Source: Mesostigma viride (lineage: Eukaryota; Streptophyta; Mesostigmatophyceae; Mesostigmatales; Mesostigmataceae). From it: a stretch of 64,000 nt of DNA. How positions within the stretch are numbered: position 1 is the first letter of the stretch; each line of letters begins with the position of its first letter. Below the pieces are notes generated by a model that worked only from the letters and a program-made list of their open reading frames with translations, did not search any database and was not told the origin of the DNA. The stretch spans positions 7,974,613 to 8,038,612 of the forward strand of contig RPFO01000041.1 of NCBI GenBank assembly GCA_009746045.1, given 5' to 3'. The translations under genes were made by a program, and so were the position numbers. Shown piece by piece: positions 33,440 through 45,454 of the stretch.

Positions 33440-35967
33440 ATGTCTGGTTCATCGTCAAGCAGCCACGGTGCTGGTGAGGCGAACGAGCAGAGAGACGCGC
33501 AAGCGTTTTTCCCCTACCGTAACCAAGCAAACGCTCCAACATTCGTGCAAGCGGCCTACGTAGCGAGGCACTTGGCAGAAGAGGGGTGGGTGGCGGTGAG
33601 TGGGGGAGGCAGCAGGCCAGCGGCGGCGGACCCGATTATACAACGGGCTCGCGTCGTGATTTCTCCAGGTGAGACGGGGCGAGTGGCGGTGGAAGAGTTG
33701 GTGCGCATTCGTGACGCGCTAGCTGAAACTGCTAATCGTGTGGAGGTCGCTTATCAGGGCGCCCATATCACGCTAGCCGGTCTCGACCTAGCCAGGGAGG
33801 CGCTTAGCCAGATCGTGGCAACAGCGCTCGGCAGCACCAGACTGTTCAACCACTGGGTGGCGACAGCAGTGCTAGGAGAGGGGGTACCAGACGCCGACAT
33901 CATCCGGAACGCGCGTGCTCGGGAGCGGTGAATCCTTGGAGCACGGCGGAGGTATTTGCCCAAACCATTGAGAATCTTGTTGCTGTCCTTTTGCAAGAGT
34001 CGAGAGGGTACGCAGACAGGTTCTTATTACCACGCAGCCTTTCGGAGTGTACTCCAGGCTTGATACACCGAGGCCGGAAACCACCACTGCGTGGGGTCCG
34101 GAGGTGGAGATTGTCACGGGGGTCGAGAAGACGCCTGAAGACGTCCATTTTGAGTGGACTGACAAGCCAGAGGGCTCCGTCAAGCGCTCAGCCCAGCAGA
34201 TAAACGAGGGCGACGGCACTACCGAGACCTACGAGGAAGGCAGAGAGCTGATCTGCATATCCCTCGTGAGGTGACTCACGAGTACGACCGTTACGGCCGA
34301 GGCGAGCAGAACGAGCTTGTCGGCGGCGGTAAGCGGTGGGTACGCGATCTTGCTTGGCATCGCAACCCAGGTGAGACACAACATCCAGTCGAACGCAAGG
34401 AGACGGGCGACCTGTGACCTGCGTGCTGGGAGAGTTTAACCCAGACCTCCAGATTGTCGCAGAGGCAGCAGCAGCCACACCGGTTGCTGAGGGTGTTGAG
34501 CAGCGTCCAGACCGTGAGGAGGGGCAGGCGAGTGCAAGCCAGGAGGCGGCCTCGTCTGGAGTAAGTGCGTGAGCCTGAGTGGGTTCCAGCAGCCATATCT
34601 GCGTGTGTTTCTGGTATTCTATAATGCTTCGTAACACGCGCGGGGCGGCAGCGGGAGCGGGGCGGGAGCGGGGGATGGCGGGGTGAGGCAAGGGCAGACA
34701 GGAGGCCCCGCCAACGTCGTGCCAGAGGGACAGGCAATCCCAACGGCAGAGGGCGTCAATGGCAGGAGGGCATCCAACCGGAAGAGGAAAGAGGTGGCAC
34801 AAGGGGAGGAGCGTGCAGGGTGGCCAACCGACGGCGTGGTGCTGACGGGGGAGGGCCAGAATGATGCTGAACGTCAAGCACCTGGTAAGAGACCATGTGT
34901 GCCTGCGTCTGGTGTTCCTGCAGCTATGTTCCTGCGCCATTAGCACCAGTAGGAGCTGCTGTCATTGGCAGTGACCCTCGTGCTTTGCCTGGGACTAGAC
35001 CTCATATGAGTGCTGTGGCTGTGATGAATGGCCAGAAGCCTCTCAAGCCTCCTGTGGGACAGGAAGAGCTAGACAAGTGGTTGGAGGATATGGAGCTAGT
35101 TTCATGCTCTGTAGATCCCACTGTCAACCTTGTGCAGGTATTCCACACATCCACGACTAATAGGGATTCAAGTGAGCGTGTGAGGGACAAGGCTAGGCAA
35201 GCTGTCAAGGACAAGCTGACTTGGTCTCAGTTCCTAGAGGGCCTACGTCAGGAGTTTCTGATAAGGTACTCAACCTCACTAATCACTATAAGCTCAGCTA
35301 TGATACCTTTGAGATCAAGGGCACAATAGCTGAGGAGCTGCAGCGGCTCACACGCATCAGGGAGAAGGGGGCCAAGCATGGCTTCAATCTGACTGATAGA
35401 GCAGTGGCAGATTACTTCCTGGATCGCATGGGGCTGAGTGTGGATGGGAGAAATGCAGCTAGGATGTTTGCTGATCAGACAGATGGGACGTGGCCAGCCT
35501 TGCAAAAGGTTATTTTCAATATCCGTCCATCTGACAATGCTGCTTGCAAGGCAATCCAGGTGACTGGTGCCCCTTCAGCCTCCGCTCATCAGGTCCATGG
35601 TGACGCCCCTGGGCAGGGTGCTCAGGGAGAAACCAGACCTAGTAGGCGTCAGAGGGCTAACAGGCGCAGGCAGAATGGTAACCAGGGTGGCAAGGGCCAG
35701 CAGCAGGGATCCAAAGGCAAGGGTCAGCAGCAGGCTGGTGGTCACCAGGGTGGTCAGCAGAACAAGGGTGGCCAAGGGCAAGGCAAGAGCCAGGGCCAGG
35801 GCACCCAGGCCAGTCAGAGCAGCCAGAACCAGGGTGGCCTGAAGAAGGCTGCTGCTGGGAAGGATGACAAGTGCTTTGGATGTGGCAGGACGGGTCATTG
35901 GCGACGTGACTGCCCAGACCAGGCCAAGTCTGCTGGAGCAGGCTCTGGCCAGGTGGGTAAGCCATGA
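33440..35967 (+). pseudogene. copia-4 gag, several frameshifts
   Basis: The ATG at 33440 starts a Ser-rich leader and helical sequence up to 33931. Further gag-like sequence continues in other frames (about 33930-34270 and 34683-35250), and a final frame runs to 35967. The last part aligns with the capsid-like region of copia-2 and copia-3 (FEIKGTIAEELQRLT ... LTDRAVADYFLDRMG). It continues with a Gly/Gln/Lys-rich tract and one canonical CCHC knuckle, CFGCGRTGHWRRDC, then stops at TGA 35965-35967. The pol frame immediately after is the same frame. Confidence 0.75.
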
Positions 35968-35970
35968 CTT
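35965..35970 (+). promoter_or_regulatory. in-frame TGA-C between gag and pol: candidate readthrough stop
   Basis: Gag ends CCA TGA and the next codons CTT GAG ATG stay in the pol frame, which is open for more than 1070 codons. UGA followed by C is the leakiest stop context known in eukaryotes, and gag-pol stop readthrough is known in some retroviruses. Initiation at the ATG of 35974 is the alternative. Confidence 0.5.
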
Positions 35971-35973
35971 GAG

Positions 35974-38900
35974 ATGTTGTCCCCTGTAAATAGTCAATCA
36001 CCCCTAGTGGGACGAACAGTTGTACATAGTAATGGGGGTGTCCCTCTTGTGCAGCAGCAAGGGGTTGGGAATGATGAGGTGCTTCCACTCAATGATTGCA
36101 ATAACGCTGCTGCAGCAGTGGAATTCCCTGTGCCTGTGGCAGGTGCAGGGTCTCCAGTTGTTGGGGTTGACTCTGGGAGTCAAGCCGCCAGACTGGAAGG
36201 ACCTGCAGCTTCTGTGGGAACCGGGGCTGGCTCTGGGAGCCGAGCTACCTTGGAGGAGGTCCCTGGAGCAAGAGAACAGCAGGTGGGTCGTGCTATCCCA
36301 AGCACACAGTCTTTGTCACGTTCCTCTCTGTGCAGCCAGGCTGACAGGGGGTTGAGCTATGCTCAGGCTGGAAACACTCTACACCATATCTTTGGCCACT
36401 CTAAGCAGGCAGAGATGTTTGCTTGGAAGATTGGCAAGGAGCCTTTGCTAGAGGCCTGCAGTGCAGCTGCTCAGAATTGTGTCTGTCAGGAGAATGCTGT
36501 TCGCCTCCCACAGTCCCATGCCAGAGAACCTGCTAGAGAGCGGGGGGATATCCAGGTGGACATCCAACACATCAGGGGCATGTATCTGTTGGTGGGGGTG
36601 GATAGGTTTAGCAGATATAGGTTGCTGACCATTCTTCCTGGAATGCAGGAGCATCAGCTGTTGATGGGTCTCCAGTCTTTGTTGCCAGGCTTTGGGGTGT
36701 ACACCAAGGTGCAAGCTGACTTGCAGTTTGACTGCTTGATCAAGCTGGCTGACCAGCTTCCTTGTAAGTTGGTAGTGGTCCCTAGGGAATGCCATGGGCA
36801 GCAGGGAGCTGTAGAGAGATCTATACGTGAAGTAAAAACAGTGGTGCTAGCAGCTAGGAGTGTGCCTGTTGTGGCATCAGCTCTAGAGAAAGCAGCTTGG
36901 TGTAAGGGGATTGAGGAGCAGCTTAACCACAGGGTAACCTATTACTATGATGGTGTGGCAGTCTCTCCCCTGGCATTGCAGTTTGGTATGCTATCACAGG
37001 ACGTGGTGGCAGCCTGCCTGAAGAAGGCAGACAGGGTGTTTTCCAGATTGAGGCGTAAGGACAAGGGTTGGAAAATGCTGAGGCCCCAGGTGGGACTGAG
37101 GGTCAGGATGTGGAAGGAACCGTCATTACCAGGCAAGCGTGGCAAGTGGCAAGATGGGCAGGTAACCCATGTTGAGGAAGCTAACCATTCTTGTCTGGTG
37201 GCTTTGGAGAGTAATCCCAAGCACGTGTACAGGCTATCCTGGGCTCACGTCAAGGAGAGAAGGCCAACTGCAATCTGGCCTGAAGACGGCCCTGATCCTC
37301 CCTTGGAGGGAGATGAGCAGGATGAGAGCCAGGCAGCAGATGCTAACCCACCATGCTTGGATTATGGTCTGTCCTGGATGGATGAGGGTGAGCAGGAGTC
37401 TGCTGAGACGTCTGTCACAAGGCCAGAGGTGGCCAGGGCTGCACCACAGTCCAGGGGGCTGCTTATGGCGGACATCATTCGAGCTCTGCAGAACAGCAAG
37501 CGTGATCCCAAGGTATCTAAGCTCACGGGATGGGGGTCATGTGGGGCACCAGCACTAGAAGTGGATACCAACTCACAGGTGTCCATTCTAAGGGTAGAGG
37601 ATGCTGCAGGCTTGCAGTGGTCATCCCCTAGCTGCCTAGCTGTGTCTGATTTCTCTGGGAATGTGTCCATGAAGATCTTGGGAGAAGTGAGTGTGCCTAT
37701 CCTGGGGGTGCCCACCACGTTCAGTGTGGTTGAAGGGTATCAGGGGCCTGCCATTCTAGGTCAGAACTTCTTGTGCTTACCAGGGGTGAGGATATCCTCT
37801 GAGGAGCTAGCATTAGAAGGGCAGGGCCGCCTTCCCTTGCAGAGATATCGCTACTCCCAGGGTCTTAGTGTGGCTGTAAGGGCTGTGAGGGGTCTAGAGG
37901 CAGAGGGTCCTGATACAAAGGAGCCCATTGCTGGGGACCTGCTGATCCTCCCTACTACGTTTGACCCACGTGAGTTGGGTGTGCAGAGGTACCAGATCCC
38001 AGGAACGAGTCCTGTACCTTGGCGCAAGCTAGTGGAGATGATGCAAAGCCCCAAGATGGCTAAGGCATGGACTCTTGGCTTTGTTGCTTCTGGGCATGAG
38101 TGGATAGTTGCCAACTGTGCAGAGCCTGTGGATGTCCTCCCTGAGGATCACCAGCTGCTCAGATTGATGTTTGTCCTCAAGCTCAAGGAGGTAGATGGCG
38201 TGCAGGTGCCACATGTTAGACCAGTTGTGACTGAGTACCATGGCACTGGACAGTTAGCAGATGAGGAGCTTTACACACCAGGGATGCTGCATGATACATG
38301 GAGGATTTTGTTGTGCATTTATTTGTCTTTTCTGCAGAAGGGGATACCCTATAGCTCTGTGTTGGTAGATTTCAAGAGGGCTTTTCTTAAGGGTGATCAG
38401 CAGGAAGCACAGGATACTTGGCGCACAATACCCCCTTTCTTTGTTAAGGTGCCTGCAGTGTGGAGGGCAGAGCTGAAGACGAGGTATTTGAGGATTCTCA
38501 AAGGCGTGGAAGGCCTTAGATCGAGTCCCATCATCTGGAGGAAGAGCTTGGAGAAGTACCTCAGGTCTGTCTGTGGTCTCTCAGTCTCTCCAGTTGATCC
38601 TTGTCTGTTTCAGGGTAGCTATGAGGGGCTGCCAGCGTTTGCCTCCCTGCATGGTGATGATCTGCATCTCCTGGGCCATCCCACTTGGCAAGAGTTGACT
38701 CTGGCCAGGATCCAGAAACGGTTTGAACTGGGTAAGATCCAGTACATGGTTGAGAATGAGCCCATGGTGTTTTGTGGAATGCAGGCGACCTTGGTCCATC
38801 AGCAGGGTACATGGTCCATCCAGCTGGAGGGTGGTAAGGATTATCCTCAGCAGATCATAGATGCCTTGCAGGAGCCCATCACCCAGGCCAGATGTGCAAC

Positions 38901-39560
38901 AATACGAGGTATGTTGGCATGGCTGGCCAGCATTTGTGCTCCTGACCTGTTGGTACTGAGTCGGTTGACCGATTCCCAACTGGTTGAGGTGGGTGCTGAG
39001 AGAGTGGTAGAGGCTGTTCGCATGTCTCCCCCTCTCATGCTGGGTCCTTTGGATTTGTACAGGCCTTTTGACATGATGCTCTATGTGGACAGTTCTATGG
39101 ATAGTAGGAAGGTCACAGAGGTCAGGGGCCGTGCAGCAGCATTAATATCCCTGGTGCAGGAACAGTCCTCTCTGGTCTGCTGGTACAGTCGGTTGCAAAC
39201 AGGGTAACTCCCAGCAGTGACATTGCTGAGTGCAGGGCAATCTGTGAAGGGCTTCATACTGCTCTTTACTTGAGGGAGCTATTTTACCAGCTATGTCAAG
39301 TGGCTTCCTGTCGGTTGCAGATGCACACACTGGTAAGAACTGACAGCATGGGCATGGTGCAGTTTGTGCACAGGCAGCTGGCCAGGAGCAGGGACCTTGA
39401 TTATTTGTTGCTCAAGGAAATGTCTTGCTTAGCTAACATTGAACATGTGGCTGGCGTGGACAACCCTGCAGATGCTCTCACCAAGCTGGAGGAGAAGGCT
39501 GAGCTGCAATACCCTTTGCTTCGTGGGCTCATGGCCTCCAAGGGGGGAGGGCCAGAGTAG
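35974..39560 (+). CDS. copia-4 Pol: integrase, protease, RT, RNase H (one frameshift near 39200)
   Basis: An open frame of 1077 codons runs from 35974 to 39207. Integrase has HHIFGHSKQAEMF, Asp about 196 (QVDIQHI), Asp about 249 (QADLQFD) and Glu about 281 (GAVERSI). The retropepsin-like domain follows at about 528-610, with VDTNSQVSI (Asp about 531) and PAILGQNFL. RT motifs are LVDFKRAFL (Asp about 799), GLRSSPIIW and LHGDDL (Asp about 895-896). RNase H starts with LYVDSSMDSRK. The TAA at 39205 is caused by one missing base; the next frame continues the RNase H (IAECRAICEGL, RTDSMGMVQF, NPADALTKLEE) to 39560. All catalytic motifs are present. Confidence 0.9.
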
Positions 39561-40496
39561 ACCAAACAGCCTTGCTCTAGGTGGGAGGCATCCCAGTGGG
39601 CTGGGCAGCCACGTGGTGGCTGACAGCAGGTCCTTCAGAGTTCAGACACACTCTGCTGGACAGGGGTCAGGGTGGAGTCACTCCCCTGGCTGAGAATTTC
39701 GCCTGGCTCTGTCATGGAGCTGCAGAAGAGTCTTAAGGACTTTGTAATGGGCCTTGGGTCTTCATGGAATGGACCCTGCAAGGGCAGCCCAAGTGTTGGC
39801 TCTAACAGGTTGCTGTACATTTGTATATATTCTCTGTAACCAACCTGTTGCATGCTAATAAAATCCCTGGTTGTGTGACCATGTTGGACGTGGTTGCCAG
39901 GGGCCTCACTATGGGTTATACTCCTTTATAATAAAACATAATCTTGTTATTGTCATGTCTTGTTGTTTGTGATGCTCAGTTCCAGGAGCTGATCCAAACC
40001 TGGAGGATATGGGGTGGGGTTCGATTCCCCAGCTGACCTCAGCCTGGCATGTATGAATCCTGAGTTTATCCCTCAGTGAGGACATGGGCTCCCCATGTGT
40101 TGGCTAACATTTGTCAGGGCTCTCTCAGTCTTTGGAAGGATTTAAAAGATAAAGGAGGCTCCGTGGCGGGCGCCATATGAACGGGCGCCTGTGATAACTG
40201 GATGACCAGGAACTCACAATAGTACGTTCATGGACTCCTCTATCCAAACTCCTCTGACTAAGTGAAGACCTAACTTTAATCTACACCAGGTTCCCAAAGA
40301 AAGGGTTGGGATGTCATGTGGGTCAGAGGGCAACCTTTGAACCAATGAGCAGGCCTAGCTAATATTTGGAGGCACCTCAGGTTCCAAAAGAAAAGGCAGG
40401 TCTGGTCTCTGGGAGGGATTAGATGTCTGAAGGCTGTGGGGACAGTGGCTGATAGGTTCTCAGGCTGGTCCAAGCTCCAAAACAAGAAAGGGTTGG
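39561..40496 (+). other. copia-4 3' non-coding region with repeated purine tracts
   Basis: No gene is seen. Three related phrases, GGTTCCCAAAGAAAGGGTTG (about 40286), GGTTCCAAAAGAAAAGGCAG (about 40380) and CTCCAAAACAAGAAAGGGTT (about 40475), are spaced about 90 bp apart. The last directly precedes the 3' LTR and is the likely polypurine tract. AATAAAA signals occur near 39858 and 39930. Confidence 0.5.
39965..40040 (+). other. tRNA-like stretch (possible tRNA-derived SINE head)
   Basis: GCTCAGTTCCAGGAGC (39975-39990) can fold as a D arm and TGGGG TTCGATT CCCCA (40016-40032) as a perfect T arm with a B-box-like loop. The spacing fits a tRNA, but the anticodon stem is weak and the acceptor ends do not pair. 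It lies in the 3' untranslated region of copia-4. Confidence 0.4.
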
Positions 40497-41150
40497 AGTT
40501 AGCATATTGGGGCACCAATGTGCTAGATGGATGCAGGTTGAGGAGACCTTTCCAACGCCGTGTCAACCGCCTAGAACAGACAAGGGACTAGAAAGTTATC
40601 AAGTCCCGAAGTACTGCCGACCGGTGGGCGAGGGCGGCACACTCAGGGCATAGTGGACAGGACACGTGGCAGGCCGTGCCTGCACAGGCTTAGCCTGACT
40701 CTCACGTGACTGGGACACAGTGTACTGAGGGCTCAACGGTCCTGTGGCTAGTAGAAGCCAGTAGCCAGCCAGCAGGTCTGCAAGGATGTAAGTCCATGCA
40801 GGACTGTGGCAGGTCCTGTGCTGTCCTAGACACAACAGGATAGCCAGAGATTCCTGTATGCTGCCTGCAACAAGGATGCAGGACAGCGATACGAGGCTCT
40901 GGCAATGTAGCGTTGCCCAGCGTTGCTAATGACCGAGGAACAAGGATGGAACGAGGTTGCATATAGCTCGAAGCTCAACGAGGCAACGAGCGTCTTCACA
41001 CACGAACCTTGGTCGTCACGACGAGTGGCGAGCCTATCGAGGTTCGTAGGCCTGGTGTGAGGATAAAGGTTGCTAGCCAGCAGCCTAGGGTCATTCCAGC
41101 CGGCAAGGACCAGGAGCTCACAAGCTCTGCTGACGAGTTGCTGTGCAAAT
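40497..41150 (+). repeat. copia-4 3' LTR (654 bp)
   Basis: Begins AGTTAGCATATTGG and ends GCTGTGCAAAT, followed by ATACC and the resumed LINE ORF1. It differs from the 5' LTR by several substitutions and small indels. Confidence 0.93.
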
Positions 41151-41561
41151 ATACCCCGGAGCAGCTTGAGGCCCGGGCTGCCGCCCTGAACCGGCCGGAG
41201 GTCCACCGCCAGGCTCGCGGGCAGCCAAGCATGCAGGCCAACCCGCAACTACGGTGCAGCATCTATGCCCGCCTCTTTAATGGCGTCTTCATCGTCCGCA
41301 TTAACGGCTGGCCAGTACCTTCCTCCAATGACGCCGACCCCCATGGATACCGCCGTGCCAGCGCCCCAGCCCCCTGCTCGGCCCCCGCCATCACCGCCAT
41401 CGCCACCGGCATCGACGGTCACCTCACTCCCCAGCACGTGTGGGGATCCGCCGGGGCAACTTCAGCTCAGTTATGGCTGCCAGGCTTGGCCGTCCCCCTA
41501 ATAAACTCGTTCGCTTTGCACCTGAGCCGGAGCCCGCACTGCGAACCCTTCTCTCCTATCA

Positions 41562-44500
41562 ATGACGACGCTCGCGGCCCCGCGGCTCCGCGGCTCTAGC
41601 AGTGGGATCTGCCTAACTCCCCTTCCCGCCCCTTTGCCTTCGCAGCCCTCGGGCTGTCGGAGAGAGAGCAACGGGTCGGCAGTGAGCCAGGTTCGCCCCG
41701 CCTCGCGCGGCCGCCTCCGAAACCTCCTCAGACTGCACGCATTTCTTATGCGTGCAGACGCAGACTCATTCTACCTGCATGGCCACCCCGGAGCCAACCG
41801 TCGGCGTCGCCTTGACGCGTTGGCAGGAAGAATCGAAACGGTGATTGAAAGCATAAGTCCCCAACCCGCCCCCCCTATACCCCACCACCTCCACCCCCAC
41901 CCCCATCACCACCCTGCTCCATCTCCGCCCCCACCCCCGCCTGCACCCCCCTTTTCGGTCAACGCGCGCCTTTGGTCATCGCCACCTTCGATCAACGCCC
42001 GCACGCTCCAGCCCGACGCTGACCGCTGTCACTGCCTGCGCAGTGACGACTGTCAGTGCCACCGAGTCTCCAATCTTATTGGTTTCTGCATCGACAATAA
42101 TATCGCCATCCTGGGAATCCAAGAACACAGGCGCACTGCATCGGCCCGCGGATCAACTGCCTCTGCTGCTGACGACATCCACGGCTGGCGGTTCTACTAC
42201 GGAGGCGGCGACGGCACCGGGGGAACGGGGGTGTCGGTCTCCTCTGCTCTCCGCTCGCCGTACGCCTGGCACATGGGCGAACACCAGCTGGTAAACGCTC
42301 GGCTCCTTGCGGCCACTTTTCATTCGATGGAGGGCCACTCGACCTACGCCCTGACGGTGGGCATAGGTTACGCACCCCAATCCGGCCACCCAGAACAAGA
42401 TCGCAAGGACTTCTTTGCTGCGCTGGAGAATCTGGCGAACGGCACCCCTGGTCGCAACTACCTCGCTCTGCTGCTGGACGCCAACGCCACGCTACCACCG
42501 GGTACCGTACTGGCGGATGTCAGCACGCCCCCAACGGTACGGTCTCCAATGCCAACACTGAACTTTTTGCTGATTTGCTTACGACATGCGATTTGGTCAC
42601 TGCCAACACCCGCTTTCCACATAGTCCAGATGCTTTGGTCACACACACCTCGCCAACTGGCACTGAGCGCTGCATCGACTATGTTGTAATGCGCCGCCAT
42701 CAAGGATCTGTACTAGCTGCTCGCTCGCATGTGATCCCCCTGGTGCGCTCCGATCATCGCATCGTCACCGCCCGCATCCGCCTGCATGCGATTCCCCTCG
42801 CCCTTTCGTAAGCGCGTGGCACCACCTGATTTGCGCACACTTCAGTTGCTTGAGAAATCTGACGACGCTCTGGAGGACTTCCCTGAAAAACGCGCCCACA
42901 AGCGCGCGGCAGAGGCGTTCGTCGACGCGCTGGACATCCCGGCCAGCCACGCCCAGCTGTTCGCTGCCGGCCCGGCATCGGCCCTTCGGCACCTCGCTGA
43001 CAAGCTGCCCGCGGCCGGGGCCCTACTGCCCCCCCGCCGCCCGCCCCGCTTCACCAGCCTGCACCGGCTCCCCGCCGTCATCCAGGCCCGGCAAGCCCTG
43101 CGCGACAACAGCGACCCCGCCCGCTACGCCTGCCTCAAAGCCGATTACCACTCGGCCATCCGGCAGGCAACCAAGGAGCAGGAGGACCTTCGTGTCCGCG
43201 AGTACTTCGCCCATGCACCTCAAGGACCAGCACGGCAAGTACGCCTTGACCCGCCTGCGTCACGCCCAACGGCCCGCCGGCGGCGCGCAGCCGGCGCCGC
43301 GGACGCTCTCTGGCTCACCGCAGCAGCAGCTCGACCAGTGGTATTCCTCCCAGTCCCGGCTGCTCGGCGCCCCCCCGCCGCCTCCGCCGCTTGGCCCTCT
43401 GGCGGCCGCACACCTGGCAGTAGCACCGGCGGACGTCCGGCCTAGACGTCGCCCACGCCGCCCGCCGCTGAGCAGGACTACACGTACCCAGCCCTGACGG
43501 AACCCCTGGCCGACCCCAACGAGCTACTGCCGTTCACCGAGCTCGAGCTGAGCACCGCCGCCAAGCAACTCCGCTTCTACGCCGCCGTTGGACCTGACCA
43601 GCTCCCAGCCCCGGTGATTAAGCTGACGGCGCTCACAGGGTTCCTGCTTGACGTCTGCAACCGGATCCTGCTTGCCGACGCGCCGCCGATTCCTGAGTGG
43701 CAGCACAGCTACCGTATTATGCTGTACAAAAACAAAGGTTCCCCTGACGACCCCGCCAACTACAGAGGAGTCTGCATCCAGAGCGCCGCACTCAAGTTGT
43801 TCATGCGCATGATCCTCAATCGCCTTCGTTCCGCTCTCGACTGTCACCTTGGGGAAAGTCAAATGGGCTTCCGTCCTGGGCGCAACACCGTCATGGCCAT
43901 CTTCATCGCGCGTCGCCTCTTCGAGGAAATCGCTCTCCTGCAACCTGGTGAGTTTCCCGCCATCCTGATCTTCGTCGACTTCATCAAGGCTTTTGATTCT
44001 GTCCTCTGGGACGCTCTATGGGCTGTACTTGCTCGCGCTCGCGTCCCCACTCCCCTGATTACCGTCATCCGCACGCTGTATGAGGGGTCGACCACTTCGG
44101 TGCGCACTCAACACGGCTTTACCCCGCCATGCCCACTGCAGACCGGCGTCTGGCAGGGTTGCGTCCTGCATGTCGCCGTACCTGTTTATTATTGTAGTGG
44201 ATTATGTTATGCGCCAGGCACGTGCTCGCTTTGCTAGCATTGCAGGCCGTCCCCCTGGCCTATCGATCACGAACGAGCTTGGAGAAGGGGGGCCGACTAA
44301 CAAGCAGAATTTACTAGCTGACCTCATTTATGCCGACGACATCACGCTCATCGAGAAGCCGGAGTCTGCCCAACTTTGGCTGGACTGCTTGGCGCTCGAG
44401 GCTCGGGCGGTTGGTCTAGACTAGAAATCAGCCCCAAAACGGAGGCCCTGGCCCTCGGCATGGCAGGGCCCCCACCCACACTCCGCCTCTTAGACGATGC

Positions 44501-45236
44501 CGAGGTCAACTACCCTCCTTCAGGCCGCTTCAAGCTGCTCGGCAGTTGGCTTCCCGACTGCGAGGACAACATGACGACACGGATTGGCATGGCGTGGGCG
44601 CACCTCCATGACCACCGCCGCTGGTGGAGCAACCCCGCCCTACCCCGGATCGTCAAGCGTGACCTCTTCAAGGTCGTCATTCTGACATTCCTGACCTACG
44701 GCGCCGAGACCTGGACACTGACGCAGGAGCTGGAGCAACGACTCGACGGCAACGTCACCAAGATGCTGCGCAAGGCCCTTAACATCCCCTTTGGTTTGCA
44801 CATTAGTAATGAGGATTTGTACGCTGATTTGCCCTATGTTTCCCACATTATTAGGCACAGGCGCCTGGGCCTAGCCGGGCACCTGGCCCGCACAGATCAG
44901 GTAGATACATCAGATAGACTAGCTGGCACCAAGCCCGCCCAGCCTGGGCGATATGTCCTCACCTGGCGTGCCCCCGGCCGCGCGCAGCAGGGCCGCCACC
45001 CGTGGACTTTTCGTGATAGACCCGGCATGAACATGTGCTACACTAGACGTGACGGGCTCACACCCGGGCAGCCTCCTGGTTTGTCTGTAATATGGAGGCA
45101 GATGGTGCGCAAGGATAGATGGCAAGTAGTGATGAAGGAGACCACCCCCAAGCCTGTGGGGGCTCCGCGTGTGACCAAGTATGGCATTCATAGCGATTCG
45201 GGCCGCGGTGCCCACACCCCTGTAACTAGGACCTAG
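41562..45236 (+). pseudogene. LINE ORF2: AP-type endonuclease and reverse transcriptase, several frameshifts
   Basis: An endonuclease of the exo_endo_phos fold lies at about 42040-42800: AILGIQEHRR, GGTGVSVSS, LALLLDANA, CIDYVVMRR and SDHRIVTARI. A basic spacer and then the RT follow (about 43500-44420): YRIMLYKNKGSPDDPANYRG, GFRPGRNTVMAI, motif A FVDFIKAFDSV, motif B GVWQGCVL, and motif C YADD (about 44333). A C-terminal region has LTYGAETWTLTQ and HRRLGLAGHLAR and ends at 45236. At least five frame changes (near 42570, 42800, 43200, 44160 and 44410) break it. The motifs fit an L1- or RTE-like LINE; no RNase H or restriction-like endonuclease is seen. Confidence 0.82.
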
Positions 45237-45250
45237 ATAGCTTACACCAT

Positions 45251-45416
45251 CCATTCCATCCCATGTTCCCCTCCCACTGAGGACTTATGCTCACGTGACG
45301 CAGTCACGTGTCTATTAATTAATTAATCCATTCCATCCCATGTTCCCCTCCCACTGAGGACTTGTGCTCACGTGACGCAGTCACGTGTCTATCAATTAAT
45401 TAGTTAATGATCAGAG
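45251..45416 (+). repeat. LINE 3' end: two 77-bp tandem copies with AATTAATT tails
   Basis: CCATTCCATCCCATGTTCCC starts at 45251 and again at 45328. Each copy includes the palindrome-like CACGTGACGCAGTCACGTG and ends with a short AATTAATT run. The position after the last RT codon suggests these are the LINE tail. Confidence 0.75.
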
Positions 45417-45454
45417 TACTTGCCCACGCTACTTGTTACTGATGATATGCTAAC

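Larger units (their letters stand above)
32762..41150 (+). mobile_element. copia-4: LTR retrotransposon (8389 bp) with TSD ATACC
   Basis: LTRs of 653 and 654 bp (32762-33414 and 40497-41150) bound gag, a stop codon, pol and a long 3' region. ATACC precedes the 5' LTR (32757-32761) and follows the 3' LTR (41151-41155). The target is ORF1 of the LINE. The LTRs show several substitutions and small indels, so the insertion is older than copia-2. The domain order is Gag-IN-PR-RT-RNase H, as in copia-1/2, but the sequences are clearly diverged. Confidence 0.95.
31675..45416 (+). mobile_element. LINE (non-LTR retrotransposon), interrupted by copia-4
   Basis: ORF1 (RNA-binding type) and ORF2 (endonuclease and RT) flank a copia-4 insertion. 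Removing 32762-41150 plus one ATACC rejoins the ORF1 frame exactly (SIDDNYT followed by PEQLEARAAAL). The 3' end holds a tandem 77-bp repeat and AATTAATT-type tails. Both ORFs have several frameshifts, so the element is dead or the sequence has indel errors. Its true 5' end and target duplication are not resolved. Confidence 0.85.

Noticed and set aside
39965-40040. Functional tRNA gene
   Set aside because: The acceptor stem does not pair and the anticodon stem is weak; only D and T arms look right.
41009-41150. LTR part of the 196-codon frame 41009-41599 as gene start
   Set aside because: The first part is copia-4 LTR; only the sequence after 41150 belongs to LINE ORF1.
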